DNA from: Paludibaculum sp.
GTDB taxonomy: Bacteria; Acidobacteriota; Terriglobia; Bryobacterales; Bryobacteraceae
Length of the DNA: 64,000 nt
Assembly: GCA_029973955.1 (NCBI GenBank)
Contig: JARKQJ010000115.1
Coordinates: 1-64,000 of the forward strand
Direction: 5' to 3'
The position numbers and the translations under genes were made by a program. Shown piece after piece: positions 1 to 9,567 of this stretch (positions are counted from its first letter, which is position 1; every line of letters begins with the position of its first letter). The notes beneath the pieces were generated by a model, which ran no database searches, was not told where the DNA came from, and saw only the letters and a list, made by a program, of their open reading frames with translations.

Positions 1-2199
1 GGACAGCGCATCATGGCGGTCTATCAGGCCATGGACACGGGCGACGACGCCGAAGTGCTCCTGCGCGCGCCGGACCGCAGTGAGCGCTCCTCGCTGGCCA
101 AAGCCATCGGCAGCCCCAACCTCAACGAGCATTTCCAAACCGCCATCCTCGTCTTCACCGACGGCGGGGCTGAGCAGCTCCTCAAGCAGATCCGCGAGTC
201 AGAGCCCAAGCCACGCCCCGACGAAGGCATCCTCCTCGCCGGCCGGATGAATGACGCGGTCCGCAACTTCGCCGTCAGCTTCCAGGTGCGCCTCGTGCGG
301 GACCTGCTCGCCGCCAACCCCGCCCGCGGCCTCTTCTACGCCGCCCTCGCCGGCCGCACCCAGGGCAACTTCGACCTCATGTTCGATCCCACTCTCCTGG
401 AGCAGATCGTCGTCGGCAAGGTCGACCCTGCCAAGTCCGGCAATTTCGACGTCTGGGCTAACTTCTCCTCCAGAACCCGCGGCGCCACGGCCGCCGAACC
501 GGCCACGCTCGACGATTACCGCATCGACGCCACCGTTCTGGCGGACTTCAGCATGAAGGTCAGCGCCAAGGCCACCATCCAAGCCCAGTCGAAAGTGGCC
601 GGCGCCCTGATGTTCGAACTCGCCCCCCAGCTCGAAGTCACCGCCGTCAGGCTCGACGGCCAGCCCGCGGAGGTCTTCCGCCGCGACTCGCTCCGCGCCA
701 ACATGGTCGGCGGCCACGCCAATGATCCGTTTCTGGTCGTCCTGCCCACTCCCTTTGAGGCCGGCAGCAGTCATTCCATCGAGTTCGAATACTCCGGCAA
801 GCTCATCCGTCCCGCCGGAAACAACGTCTTCTTCGTCGCCGCGCGCACAAACTGGTACCCGAGCTTCGGCTTTCACTTCACCACCTTCGATCTCACCTTC
901 CGCCTGCCCAAGGAACTCAAGGTGGTCGCCACCGGAGACCCCGTCAGCGAAACCGAAGAGGGCCCGCTGCGCGTGGCGCGCTTCCGCACTGCCGCCGCCG
1001 TGCGGCTGGCCGGCTTCAACATTGGGGACTATGAAATCGTCACCGCGGAAAGCTCCGGTGTGAAGGTCCGCGTCTGCGCCAATCGGAAACTCGAAGCCGC
1101 CCTGCTCCAGAAACAGGAGCCCAAGGTCCTGGTGGTCGATCCGCAGGTGATCGCGCGCAACCCCATCCGCAGGCCGGGCGAAATCATCACCATCCCCGCT
1201 CCCCCGCCGCCCGACCCCAAAGCCCGCCTCCGCGAAATGGCCGCCGAGATCCTCTCCGCCATGGAATGGATGAGCGGACGCTTCGGTCCGCCCCCCCTGC
1301 CCCTGGTCACCGTCTCCCCCATTCCCGGCAACTTCGGCCAGGGCTTCCCCGGGTTGCTCTATCTCTCCACCCTGGCCTACATCAGCGAGAAGGACCGCCC
1401 CGCCTCCCTGCAAACCACCAGGCAGCAGACCTTCTACTCGGAGATCCTCCATGCGCACGAAATCGCCCATCAGTGGTGGGGCAATCTCGTCACCGCCTCC
1501 ACCTACCGCGATGAGTGGCTGCAGGAGGCCCTCGCCAACTACTCGGCCCTGCTGGTGCTGGAACGCCGCAAAGGCACCCGCGCTTTGGAAACCGCGCTCT
1601 CCGAATTCCGCGACGAGCTGATGATGGAGTCCGGCGAGCCGAAGATCCGGATCGAAGCCAACGGACCGGTCACCTGGGGCTCGCGCCTGCGCACCGACGT
1701 CGGCGTGGACCCCTGGCGCGTGATCATCTACGACAAAGGCTCCTGGATCCTCCACATGCTGCGCCGCCGCATGGGCGATACCGCCTTCCTCTCCATGCTC
1801 AGCGAAATGCGGGAGCGCTATCACTATCGCAGCATCAGCACGGAGGAGTTCCGCGCCGTCGCCTCGCGCTGGCTCCAGAAGGACGACCCCGATCCCGGCC
1901 TCGTCGAGTTCTTCGATAGCTGGATCTATTCGACCGGCATCCCCACGCTCGACATCACCACCCGCGTGCGCGGCAAAGCGCCGGCGCTGGAGCTGGTCGT
2001 CTCCGTCAAGCAATCCGGCGTCAGCGACGACTTCGTCGCCGACCTGCCCGTCGAAATCCGTCTCCCCAAACCGGCCGCTCCCATCGTCCGCTGGATCCGC
2101 ACCGGCCCCGAGCCCGCCCTGCTCACCGTGAAGTTGAAAGCGCCGCCGGTCAAGGTCGACGTGGCGCCCGGCCTGGGCGTCCTCGCCACCCGCCGCTAA
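1..2199 (+). CDS. M1-family zinc aminopeptidase, 5' truncated by the window edge
   Basis: Gluzincin metallopeptidase of the M1 (aminopeptidase N/ERAP) family. Counting from the first in-window ATG at 13, HEIAHQWWGN begins at residue 482, and E505 lies 19 residues after the second His, so the HExxH-x18-E zinc site is complete (H482, H486, E505, catalytic E483). A beta-rich M1-like N-terminal domain precedes it. The frame is open to base 1 and no signal peptide follows the ATG at 13, so the true start is probably upstream and the protein exceeds 728 residues. It ends 10 bp before the uracil-DNA glycosylase gene and may be co-transcribed with it. Substrate range is not readable; a periplasmic or surface peptidase is inferred. 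Confidence 0.9.
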   Translation, partial: GQRIMAVYQAMDTGDDAEVLLRAPDRSERSSLAKAIGSPNLNEHFQTAILVFTDGGAEQLLKQIRESEPKPRPDEGILLAGRMNDAVRNFAVSFQVRLVRDLLAANPARGLFYAALAGRTQGNFDLMFDPTLLEQIVVGKVDPAKSGNFDVWANFSSRTRGATAAEPATLDDYRIDATVLADFSMKVSAKATIQAQSKVAGALMFELAPQLEVTAVRLDGQPAEVFRRDSLRANMVGGHANDPFLVVLPTPFEAGSSHSIEFEYSGKLIRPAGNNVFFVAARTNWYPSFGFHFTTFDLTFRLPKELKVVATGDPVSETEEGPLRVARFRTAAAVRLAGFNIGDYEIVTAESSGVKVRVCANRKLEAALLQKQEPKVLVVDPQVIARNPIRRPGEIITIPAPPPPDPKARLREMAAEILSAMEWMSGRFGPPPLPLVTVSPIPGNFGQGFPGLLYLSTLAYISEKDRPASLQTTRQQTFYSEILHAHEIAHQWWGNLVTASTYRDEWLQEALANYSALLVLERRKGTRALETALSEFRDELMMESGEPKIRIEANGPVTWGSRLRTDVGVDPWRVIIYDKGSWILHMLRRRMGDTAFLSMLSEMRERYHYRSISTEEFRAVASRWLQKDDPDPGLVEFFDSWIYSTGIPTLDITTRVRGKAPALELVVSVKQSGVSDDFVADLPVEIRLPKPAAPIVRWIRTGPEPALLTVKLKAPPVKVDVAPGLGVLATRR

Positions 2200-2209
2200 C
2201 CGCTCCGCC

Positions 2210-2902
2210 ATGAAAGACTCCCTCAAAATCCTCCATCGCGAGATCATCGCCTGCTCCCTGTGCCCCCGCCTCCGCAACCACTGCGCCGAAGTCGCGCGCG
2301 TCAAGCGGCGCGCCTATCTCGATTCGCAATACTGGGGCCGCCCTGTCCCCGGCTTCGGCGACCCCCATGCCAGCCTCTTCGTCCTCGGCCTCGCGCCCGG
2401 CGCCCATGGCGCCAATCGAACCGGCCGCATCTTCACCGGCGACCGCTCCGGCGATTGGCTCTACCGCGCCATGCACCAGGCCGGCTTCGCCAATCAGCCC
2501 ACCAGCGTCTCCCTCGCCGATGGCCTCCGCCTGCAAGGCGCCTGGGTCGCCGCCTCTGTCCGCTGCGCGCCCCCCGACAACAAACCGTTGCCGGAAGAGT
2601 TTGAACGCTGCATGCCCTACCTGGAGCGCGAACTCGCGCTGCTGCGAAACGTCAAAGTGGTGCTCGCGCTCGGCAGACTCGCCTTCTCTACCTACCTCGC
2701 CGTCTTGCGCCGGCAGGGCGCCAAACTGCGCTCCGCGGAGCTGCCTTTCGCTCACGGCGCCGAGTTCCAGGCCCTCGCCGGCGGCCCCCACCTGCTGTGC
2801 TCTTACCACCCCAGCCAGCAGAATACCCTCACCGGCAGGCTCACTCAGGAAATGCTGCTCTCCGTCTTCCTCCGCGCCGCGCAACTCTCCGGCGCACGGT
2901 AG
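2210..2902 (+). CDS. udgB: Type-5 uracil-DNA glycosylase (UDGb family)
   Basis: DNA repair enzyme that excises uracil and other deaminated bases. Motif A, GLAPGAHGANRTGRIFTGD, lies at residues 60-78 and is typical of family 5; motif B, SYHPSQQNT, is at 198-206. Cys15, Cys18, Cys119 and Cys134 fit the [4Fe-4S] cluster ligands of family 4/5 glycosylases. The 230-residue length is normal. The family lacks the catalytic Asp/Asn of family-1 enzymes and often acts on hypoxanthine and xanthine as well (family knowledge). The start is the ATG 10 bp after the peptidase stop. Confidence 0.9.
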   Translation: MKDSLKILHREIIACSLCPRLRNHCAEVARVKRRAYLDSQYWGRPVPGFGDPHASLFVLGLAPGAHGANRTGRIFTGDRSGDWLYRAMHQAGFANQPTSVSLADGLRLQGAWVAASVRCAPPDNKPLPEEFERCMPYLERELALLRNVKVVLALGRLAFSTYLAVLRRQGAKLRSAELPFAHGAEFQALAGGPHLLCSYHPSQQNTLTGRLTQEMLLSVFLRAAQLSGAR

Positions 2903-2949
2903 CGCCGCACCCCGTCGCCCCCAGGATGGGAATGTCCTAAAATGAAATT

Positions 2950-3201
2950 GTGGCTAGAGGCTGGGAAAGTAAGTCCATCGAAGACCAGAAGCTCGCCGCC
3001 GAATTGAACTCCCACCCGGACGGATCCACTCCCCGCTTTAGCGCGGAAGAAGTGGCCGCGTTGCACCGCCGGAATGTTCTTGAACTGAACCTCTCCCGCG
3101 TGGCCGACGAACTCGCTCGCTGTGCCAATCCCAGATTCCGCATTCAACTCGAAAGCGAACTCGCTTTCCTGAACGCGGAACTGGAAAAGCTCACCCTGTA
3201 G
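2950..3201 (+). CDS. Small conserved-looking hypothetical protein, GTG start
   Basis: An 83-residue, mostly helical, charged protein with no recognised domain; the last 40 residues look like a helical hairpin or coiled coil. It starts at GTG 2950. No Shine-Dalgarno is visible, but TAAAAT at 2938-2943 sits 6 nt upstream and could be a -10 element giving a leaderless mRNA. Its TAG stop is the end of the left arm of the inverted repeat that precedes the permease gene (start 3223), which suggests translational coupling. It could be a permease-linked regulator, but nothing in the sequence proves that. Confidence 0.6.
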   Translation: MARGWESKSIEDQKLAAELNSHPDGSTPRFSAEEVAALHRRNVLELNLSRVADELARCANPRFRIQLESELAFLNAELEKLTL

Positions 3202-3220
3202 AATCCGATATCCTACAGGG
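3194..3220 (+). promoter_or_regulatory. Perfect 8-bp inverted repeat covering the RBS of the permease gene
   Basis: CCCTGTAG (3194-3201) and CTACAGGG (3213-3220) are perfect inverted copies with an 11-nt spacer. The right arm contains CAGGG, the only Shine-Dalgarno-like sequence before the ATG at 3223, and the left arm contains the stop codon of the upstream ORF. In RNA this hairpin would hide the ribosome-binding site until a ribosome ending on the upstream ORF opens it. A DNA operator is an alternative. Confidence 0.5.
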
Positions 3221-3222
3221 CG

Positions 3223-4530
3223 ATGCGCGCCCGTCTGGAACGCTACTTTCAATTCGCGGAGCTTGGCGCCAATTGGCGCACTGAGATTCTCGCCGGGTTC
3301 ACGACCTTCGTGACGATGGCCTACATTATCTTCGTCAATCCCTCCATCCTGCACGACGCAGGCATGCCCGCCTCCGCTGTCACCGCTGCCACCTGCATCG
3401 CTTCAGCCCTCGGTTGCCTGCTCATGGGAGCCCTGGCGCGCTACCCCATCGCCCTCGCCCCAGGCATGGGCTTGAATGCCTACTTCGCCTACACCGTAGT
3501 GGGCGGCATGGGCGTGCCCTGGCAGGTGGCGCTGGGCGCCGTCTTCGTCTCCGGCATCGTCTTCCTGCTGCTCACCGCCGTCGGCATCCGGCAGTTGATT
3601 CTCGAAGCGATTCCGCGCGAACTCTACAGCGCCGTCGCCGTGGGCATCGGCCTCTTCATCGCCCTGATCGGTTTCCGCAACTCCGGCATCATCGAACCCA
3701 ACTCCGCCACGCTGCTCTCGCTCGGCAACCTGAGCCATCCCAAAACTCTCCTCGCCATCTTCGGGTTGCTGGCCATCAGCGCGCTGATGGTCCGCGGCGT
3801 CCGCGCCGCCATGCTCATCGGTATTCTCGCTACGGCGCTGCTGGGCGTCTTCACAGGCCTCGTCGCCTGGGCTCCCCAGCCTTACTCGCCTACCGACCTC
3901 GGCGCCACTTTCATGAAGCTCGAACTCGGCCGGACTCTCGAACTCGGCTTGCTCGAGATCGTCTTCGTCTTCCTCTTTGTCGACATGTTCGACAACATCG
4001 GAACCCTGGTCGCCGTCGGCACCCGCGCCGGCCTCTTTGACCGCGACGGCCGCATCCCGCGCGTCAACCGCATCCTCACCGCCGACGCCCTGGCCTCCAC
4101 CGCCGGCGCCCTCTGCGGTACCTCCACCGTGGTCTCTTACATCGAAAGCGCCGCCGGCGTCGTGGCCGGCGGACGCACCGGTATCACTGCCATTGTCTGC
4201 GGCCTGCTCTTCGGCATCTCGGTCTTCATCGCACCCCTGTTCGGCGTCATCCCCGCTCAGGCCACCGCGCCTGCTCTCATCATCGTCGGCGCCATGATGC
4301 TCACCCACACCGCCGATATCGATTGGCACAATCCGGTCACCGCCATCCCCGCCTTCCTCACGCTCACTGCCATCCCCCTCACCTTCAGCATCGCCAACGG
4401 CCTCGCCTTCGGCTTCACCGCCTACACGCTGCTGCGCGTCCTCTCCGGTGATTGGCGCAAGGTGAACTGGCTCGTCTACCTGCTCACCGCCCTCTTCATC
4501 CTGCGCTTCTTCTACCTGGGTAAGAGCTGA
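3223..4530 (+). CDS. NCS2-family (AzgA/PbuG-type) nucleobase permease
   Basis: Proton-coupled inner-membrane importer of purines such as adenine, guanine or hypoxanthine. The 435 residues form about a dozen hydrophobic segments. The N-terminus (ANWRTEILAGFTTFVTMAYI, residues 16-35) and the GMGLNAYF motif (81-88) are hallmarks of the AzgA branch, as is VDMFDNIGTL near residue 254. The start lies 21 bp after the small ORF, with the RBS inside an inverted repeat. The exact purine cannot be chosen from sequence. Confidence 0.88.
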   Translation: MRARLERYFQFAELGANWRTEILAGFTTFVTMAYIIFVNPSILHDAGMPASAVTAATCIASALGCLLMGALARYPIALAPGMGLNAYFAYTVVGGMGVPWQVALGAVFVSGIVFLLLTAVGIRQLILEAIPRELYSAVAVGIGLFIALIGFRNSGIIEPNSATLLSLGNLSHPKTLLAIFGLLAISALMVRGVRAAMLIGILATALLGVFTGLVAWAPQPYSPTDLGATFMKLELGRTLELGLLEIVFVFLFVDMFDNIGTLVAVGTRAGLFDRDGRIPRVNRILTADALASTAGALCGTSTVVSYIESAAGVVAGGRTGITAIVCGLLFGISVFIAPLFGVIPAQATAPALIIVGAMMLTHTADIDWHNPVTAIPAFLTLTAIPLTFSIANGLAFGFTAYTLLRVLSGDWRKVNWLVYLLTALFILRFFYLGKS

Positions 4531-4837
4531 ACCGGCGGGACCGCGCAGGAACAATCCCACGTTTCGCGGCCGGCGGAGACTGCCCGGCGATCCCCCGCTG
4601 CGGCGGCACAGACCTGGGCCCCTCGGATTTCAACCAGCACAGTTCGACTGGAAGTGCTTGTCATGGCAGCACTCTAATCAGTACAAATCTCGTACTGCAG
4701 AGAGTTGTAGACATTCAGAGAGGAATGAACGAATGGCCTTGCTCGCGCAATTCCGACTGTCCCGATATGCTAACATGGCAAGTACTCACATTAGCGAGCA
4801 CTAACAAACCCGCTGTACGTGGGAGGGTCAACTATCA
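4531..4837. other. 307-bp non-coding leader upstream of the first Oar-like receptor
   Basis: No convincing ORF or RNA gene. The second half is less GC-rich than its surroundings and holds two short inverted repeats: AGTAC/GTACT at 4680-4696 and GCTAA/TTAGC at 4769-4795. A Shine-Dalgarno GGGAGG at 4821-4826 serves the receptor ATG at 4838. No well-spaced -35/-10 pair was found. It probably contains the receptor promoter and perhaps a regulator site. Confidence 0.4.
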
Positions 4838-7800
4838 ATGAAATCAATCACCACACTTGTGTTTGCTTTGGGCCTCTTGGCGTTTTCGGCCTTGGGGCAG
4901 AATACCGGCCGCGTGAGCGGTACTGTCACAGACTCCTCGGGCGCGGCAATCCCTGGCGCCACGATCAACCTCTTCATTCCGGGCGGCAGTTCTCCAGTCC
5001 TGACAACCACCAGTTCACAGGAGGGGAATTTCTTCTTCCCGGGCGTGCAGCCCGTCAACTATGACGTGGCCGTTGAGGCATCGGGCTTCCGCAAGGAGAT
5101 TCTGCGCGGCATCAAGGTGGATCCCGGTGTTGAACTGTCTCTGAAGGCTTTCCGCTTGCAGGTGGCGTCAAAAGCCGAAGTGATTGAAGTCTCGGCCTCT
5201 CTCACGAACGTGCAGACGACCAATGCCGAAGTTGCCTCCACAATTTCCAATGAACAGGTGCGGCGGCTGCCCACTCTCAACCGCAGTCCCCTCGCGTTGA
5301 TTGCAACCCAGGCCGGCGTGGGCTCCAACAGCAGAACCAACACGACCATCAACGGCCTGCGCCCGTCGTTTGCCAATGTCACCATCGACGGCATCAACAT
5401 CCAGGACAACTTCATTCGTACCAACACGCTGGACTTCCAGCCCAATATGCTCCAGTTGGACCAGGTCGGCGAGTTCACGATTTCAACCTCGAACTCGAAC
5501 GCATCCATGGGAAACGGCGCCGCACAGGTTACATTCTCGACGCCTTCCGGCTCGAATGAACTGCACGGTTCGCTGCTCTGGAACAACCGCAACAACAAGT
5601 TCGCTGCCAATCCGTGGTTCAGCAACAAGAATGGCGTGTCGCAGCCGTTCCTGAATCAGAACCAGTTGGGCGGCAGCCTTTCCGGCCCTGTCATCAAGGA
5701 CACGGTGTTCTTCTACGCCAACTATGAAGCTACCCGGCGCCGGCAGCAGACGTCGGCCACCACCACCATCCTCACCGATTCCGCGCGTCAGGGAATCTTC
5801 AAATACCGCGTCGGCAACGCCGTGCAGTCGGCAAATGTCCTACAAACCGCGGGTGTCGCGCAGGACCCGGCGCTCAAGACTTTCCTTGGCCAGATTCCCG
5901 ACGCCTCATTCATCAACCGCACCGACATCGGCGACGGTCTCAACACCGGCGGCTACCAGTTCAACGTTCGCAACAACCGCGACCGGGACAACGTGACGGG
6001 TAAGGTGGACTATGTCTTCTCACCGAAGCATTTCTTCACCGGGACTTACATCTGGAACCGCGACATCACGGACCGCCCCGACGCCGCCACCGACTTCAAG
6101 ACGGTGCCCAGCGTGCAGAACAGCAACAAGATTCCGCTGATGTCGCTCACCTGGCGCTGGAATCCGAAGTCCAACTTCACCAACGAACTTCGCGGCGGCT
6201 TCAACCTCGCGCCTGGCGTGTTCGATACCAGCGAAAAGCTGCCGGCCGCTTTCTATGGCCTGCCGCTCAGCCTGACCAATCCCGTGAACACCTTCATGCC
6301 CCAGGGCCGCTACACCGACACCTATAGCTGGCAGAACAACTCCAACTGGTTCAAGGGCAAGCACAACATCTCCTTTGGCGTGCAGGGCCAGTTCATGGAC
6401 ATCATCAGCTACACCAGCTTCGACGTGATTCCCACCTACACGCTGGGCATCAGCAGCGCGAACACGAAGGGCCTCAGCTCGGGCCAGCTCCCCGGCATCG
6501 GCTCCTCCGACCTCTCGAATGCGAACGGATTGCTCGCGCTCCAGGCCGGCTTCCTCTCCAGTGCCGTCAAGGCCTACAACGTCACCTCTCCCACCTCCGG
6601 TTACGTCAGCGGCGCACCCAACCAGAAGAACCTGCAGCAGGCCAATTGGGCTCTCTACGTCAATGACGTCTACAAGCTCTCCCGGCGCTTGACGCTGACG
6701 ATGGGCGTGCGTTGGGAGTACTTCACCCCGGTCAACGAGGCGCAGTCTCTCTACCTCATGCCGACGCTCAAGGACGGCAACTTCATCAACGCCATGCTCA
6801 GCAACTCCACCCTGGACTTCGCGGGCAAATCTGTGGGCCGCCCGCTCTACAACAAGGACCTGAACAACTTTGCCCCGAATGTGGGCGCGGCGTGGCAGCC
6901 TTTCGGCGATGGCAAAACCGTCATCCGCGCCGGCTACAGCATCAACTTCCCCAACGACGAGTTCATTCGCTCCATCGACAACAACGTGGGCACGAACTCC
7001 GGCCTGAACACGACGGTGAACATGAGCAACCTCACTTCCACTGTTTCGCAAGGCCTTCCGACCTTTTCTGACCCGACGCTCAAAGTGCCGCGTACCTTCG
7101 CCGACAACTACGCTTTGAACTCGCAGGCCGCCTTCGGCATGCCCGATCCGAACCTGCGCACCCCCTACGTCCAGCAGTGGAACCTCAGCGTGCAGCACGA
7201 ATTGGCCAAAGGCGTGCTCGAAGTCCGCTACGTCGGCAATCGCGCCACCAAGCAGTTCCGCGCCTTCGACTACAACCAGGTGATGGTGACCGGCACGGAG
7301 TTCCTCGCGGACTTCAAGCGCGCCCAGAACAACGGCTTCCTGTCCCAGAACGCCACTGGCACCTTCAATCCCGCCTATAACCCGGCCATCTCCGGCAGCC
7401 AGCCCCTCACCTTCTTCCCCAATCAACCCAGCGGCGGCTACCTCACCAACGCCACCGTCCGGAGCTACATCCAGACCGGCCAGCCCGGTGAACTCGGTTA
7501 CTTCTACCAGTATCAGCGGGTCAACGGAGCCTACAGCTTCTTCCAGAACCCGTACGCTCTGGGCACCAACGTGGTCACCAACTACTCCAACGCCAGCTAC
7601 AACGCCGGACAAGTGGACTACCGCCGCACCTTCGCCCGCGGTATCCAGATCCAGGGCAACTACACCTACTCCAAGGTCATGAGCGACTCGGCCGGCGACG
7701 GCCAGACCCGCTTCGAACCCCTGCTGGACCTCACCAACTCCAAGGTGGAACGCGCCCGTACCCCGTTCGATCTCACACATGCCTTCAAGGTGAACGGCGT

Positions 7801-8398
7801 CTATGATCTGCCGTTCGGCAAGGGCAGGATGCTCGATGCCGGCAACGCCGTGATGAATCACATCATCGGCGGCTGGTCCGTTAGCGGCTTCATGACCTGG
7901 CAGTCGGGTTCGCCTTTCAGCGTTCTGTCGAACCGCGGTACGCTGAACCGCGCAGGCCGCTCCAGCGGCTTGAACACCGCCAGCTCCAGCCTCAACAAGG
8001 GTGAACTGGACCAGATCATCGGCTACCGCCAGACCGGCAACGGCCCGTACTTCATCGCCGCTTCCGCCATCGGCCCCGACACTCGTGGCGTGGCCGGCGA
8101 CGGCCTCGCTCCCTTCCAGGGTCAGGCTTTCACAAATCCGGGCGCCGGCGACATCGGCGCTCTGCAGCGCCGTATGTTCTCCGGCCCTGCTTTTTGGAAC
8201 ACCGACTTCTCCATCCTGAAGCGCGTCAACTTCCTGGAGAAGCAGTATGTCGAACTGAGGGCGGATTTCTTCAACTTGACCAACCACCCCAGCTTCTACA
8301 TCGGCGACCAGAACGTCAACGGCACCAACTTCGGCCGCATCACCTCCACGGCAAGCTCCAGCCGCATCGTCCAATTCGGCTTGTACTACCGCTTCTAG
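4838..8398 (+). CDS. Oar-like TonB-dependent receptor with carboxypeptidase-regulatory domain
   Basis: Giant outer-membrane receptor of 1186 residues. Signal peptide at about 1-20 (MKSITTLVFALGLLAFSALG). Residues 22-110 form a CarboxypepD_reg-like Ig fold (GRVSGTVTDSSGAAIPGA, GNFFFPGVQP), followed by a plug-like region at about 115-240 and a beta-barrel ending in an aromatic residue (FGLYYRF). This architecture is greatly expanded in Acidobacteria and is usually linked to uptake of oligosaccharides or other large ligands (family knowledge). No SusD partner is adjacent. The ATG at 4838 follows GGGAGG by 11 nt. The ligand is unknown; the neighbouring mannonate-dehydratase-like gene hints at sugar acids. 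Confidence 0.9.
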   Translation: MKSITTLVFALGLLAFSALGQNTGRVSGTVTDSSGAAIPGATINLFIPGGSSPVLTTTSSQEGNFFFPGVQPVNYDVAVEASGFRKEILRGIKVDPGVELSLKAFRLQVASKAEVIEVSASLTNVQTTNAEVASTISNEQVRRLPTLNRSPLALIATQAGVGSNSRTNTTINGLRPSFANVTIDGINIQDNFIRTNTLDFQPNMLQLDQVGEFTISTSNSNASMGNGAAQVTFSTPSGSNELHGSLLWNNRNNKFAANPWFSNKNGVSQPFLNQNQLGGSLSGPVIKDTVFFYANYEATRRRQQTSATTTILTDSARQGIFKYRVGNAVQSANVLQTAGVAQDPALKTFLGQIPDASFINRTDIGDGLNTGGYQFNVRNNRDRDNVTGKVDYVFSPKHFFTGTYIWNRDITDRPDAATDFKTVPSVQNSNKIPLMSLTWRWNPKSNFTNELRGGFNLAPGVFDTSEKLPAAFYGLPLSLTNPVNTFMPQGRYTDTYSWQNNSNWFKGKHNISFGVQGQFMDIISYTSFDVIPTYTLGISSANTKGLSSGQLPGIGSSDLSNANGLLALQAGFLSSAVKAYNVTSPTSGYVSGAPNQKNLQQANWALYVNDVYKLSRRLTLTMGVRWEYFTPVNEAQSLYLMPTLKDGNFINAMLSNSTLDFAGKSVGRPLYNKDLNNFAPNVGAAWQPFGDGKTVIRAGYSINFPNDEFIRSIDNNVGTNSGLNTTVNMSNLTSTVSQGLPTFSDPTLKVPRTFADNYALNSQAAFGMPDPNLRTPYVQQWNLSVQHELAKGVLEVRYVGNRATKQFRAFDYNQVMVTGTEFLADFKRAQNNGFLSQNATGTFNPAYNPAISGSQPLTFFPNQPSGGYLTNATVRSYIQTGQPGELGYFYQYQRVNGAYSFFQNPYALGTNVVTNYSNASYNAGQVDYRRTFARGIQIQGNYTYSKVMSDSAGDGQTRFEPLLDLTNSKVERARTPFDLTHAFKVNGVYDLPFGKGRMLDAGNAVMNHIIGGWSVSGFMTWQSGSPFSVLSNRGTLNRAGRSSGLNTASSSLNKGELDQIIGYRQTGNGPYFIAASAIGPDTRGVAGDGLAPFQGQAFTNPGAGDIGALQRRMFSGPAFWNTDFSILKRVNFLEKQYVELRADFFNLTNHPSFYIGDQNVNGTNFGRITSTASSSRIVQFGLYYRF

Positions 8399-8420
8399 CC
8401 AGCCGCCATTTCCTCATCCT

Positions 8421-8454
8421 GAACGCCCCGGAGCCCACCGGCCCCGGGGCGTTC
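8421..8454 (+). terminator. GC-rich hairpin after the first Oar-like receptor
   Basis: GAACGCCCCGG (8421-8431) pairs perfectly with CCGGGGCGTTC (8444-8454). It lies between the receptor stop and the convergent stop at 8459 and could serve both strands. There is no T tract on either side, so intrinsic termination is only probable. Confidence 0.55.
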
Positions 8455-8458
8455 TGCG

Positions 8459-9538
8459 TCATGACTCCGCACCCACCATCTGCATCAGCGCCCGGATGTA
8501 GCCAAAACAGTAAGCGAACGCCTGTCGCCCACCGCCATCACCCTCGATCTTCGGCACGTGATCCGGCATGATCATCCCGTCGTAACCCACCTCGCGATAG
8601 GCACGCAGCGCCGCCGGCATGTCCACGTCGCCGTTATCCGGGAATGTCTCGCGGAAGTCCAGAAACTTCCCTTCGATGTTCCGGAAGTGCACGTTGAAGA
8701 TCTTCTTCCGGCTGCCGAAATAGCGGATCACGTCGCAGATCTCGGCTCTCGGGTTCTCCAGCATCTCCGTAACCGTGCCCTGGCAGAAGTTCAGGCCGTG
8801 GTAAGGGCTCTCTTTGATCGACACGAACTTCTTCAGGCCGTCCACCGAGCCCAGCACGGTCTCCACGCCTTTGTAGCCCTTGCCCTTCGGCATCCCGGGG
8901 TCGTGCGGATGGCACGCCAGCTTCACCTTGAACTCATTCGCCACCGGCACCGCCCGCTCCAGAAACCACGTGATGCGCTCCCAGTAGAGATCCGCCGGCA
9001 GCGGCGCCGCCGCGCTGGGCGGGTCGTGTTTCGCCTCGGAGTACTTGAACGTGCTGTAAGTCGCGCCACCCCGGCCGGTGCTGGGCGCCGTCCGCACCAC
9101 CCCCAGAATGCTCATGTTGTACTTCACCGCCGGAATCCCCGCCCGCGCACAGTTGCGGATCATCTCGCACAACTCGTCCATCGCCTTCTCGCGCTCCGGA
9201 GACTTCCCCAGCAGCAGGCTCGGATACTCCGCCTTCTCGATAATCGACGAACTCAGCGGCAGCGGCACCATCACTAACTGCACCCCTGTCGCATCCACCT
9301 GCTCCTTCAGCCGCTTCAGCCCCTCCACGCTCCACTTTGCGTCCAGTGACCGCGAGGGCAGCTCGCTACAGATGTGCGTCACGCCCAGCGCGGCCAGGAT
9401 CTTCAGGTAACCCGGATCCGTCGTGTGTTGCGTGCCCAGCTTCACCTGAAGCGGCAGCTTCTTCGATTTCGCGGTTGGTGCGGCCGCCAGCGGCGCGGCC
9501 GCGGCCAGTGGGGCGAGCAGAGCTTGTCGTCGGTTCAT
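8459..9538 (-). CDS. Mannonate dehydratase (UxuA)-like TIM-barrel enzyme with secretion leader
   Basis: A 359-residue protein resembling mannonate dehydratase, which converts D-mannonate to 2-keto-3-deoxygluconate in hexuronate catabolism. Conserved-looking blocks are HPHDPG in the middle, [18 protein letters not shown] and [12 protein letters not shown] towards the C-terminus, in the order expected for UxuA and the wider xylose-isomerase-like barrel superfamily. The N-terminus [20 protein letters not shown] looks like a Tat or Sec leader, odd for a normally cytosolic enzyme. It is divergent from the phosphotriesterase-like gene, with 29 bp between starts. A generic sugar isomerase/epimerase role is the alternative. 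Confidence 0.75.
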   Translation of the reverse strand: MNRRQALLAPLAAAAPLAAAPTAKSKKLPLQVKLGTQHTTDPGYLKILAALGVTHICSELPSRSLDAKWSVEGLKRLKEQVDATGVQLVMVPLPLSSSIIEKAEYPSLLLGKSPEREKAMDELCEMIRNCARAGIPAVKYNMSILGVVRTAPSTGRGGATYSTFKYSEAKHDPPSAAAPLPADLYWERITWFLERAVPVANEFKVKLACHPHDPGMPKGKGYKGVETVLGSVDGLKKFVSIKESPYHGLNFCQGTVTEMLENPRAEICDVIRYFGSRKKIFNVHFRNIEGKFLDFRETFPDNGDVDMPAALRAYREVGYDGMIMPDHVPKIEGDGGGRQAFAYCFGYIRALMQMVGAES

Positions 9539-9567
9539 AGCCGCCTTAAATGATATAGCCTGTCGGC

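Noticed and set aside
199..2304. 701-codon minus-strand frame over the M1 peptidase
   Set aside because: Composition is Gly/Asp/Val/Gln-rich without domains, typical of an antisense frame over a high-GC gene; the plus strand carries a complete zinc site.
4680..4795. Two short inverted repeats as attachment sites or IS ends
   Set aside because: Only 5-bp arms, no duplicated flanks and no transposase or integrase gene nearby.
6020..8374. 784-codon minus-strand frame inside the first Oar-like receptor
   Set aside because: No recognisable domain, and the plus-strand receptor is continuous with signal peptide, Ig domain and barrel.
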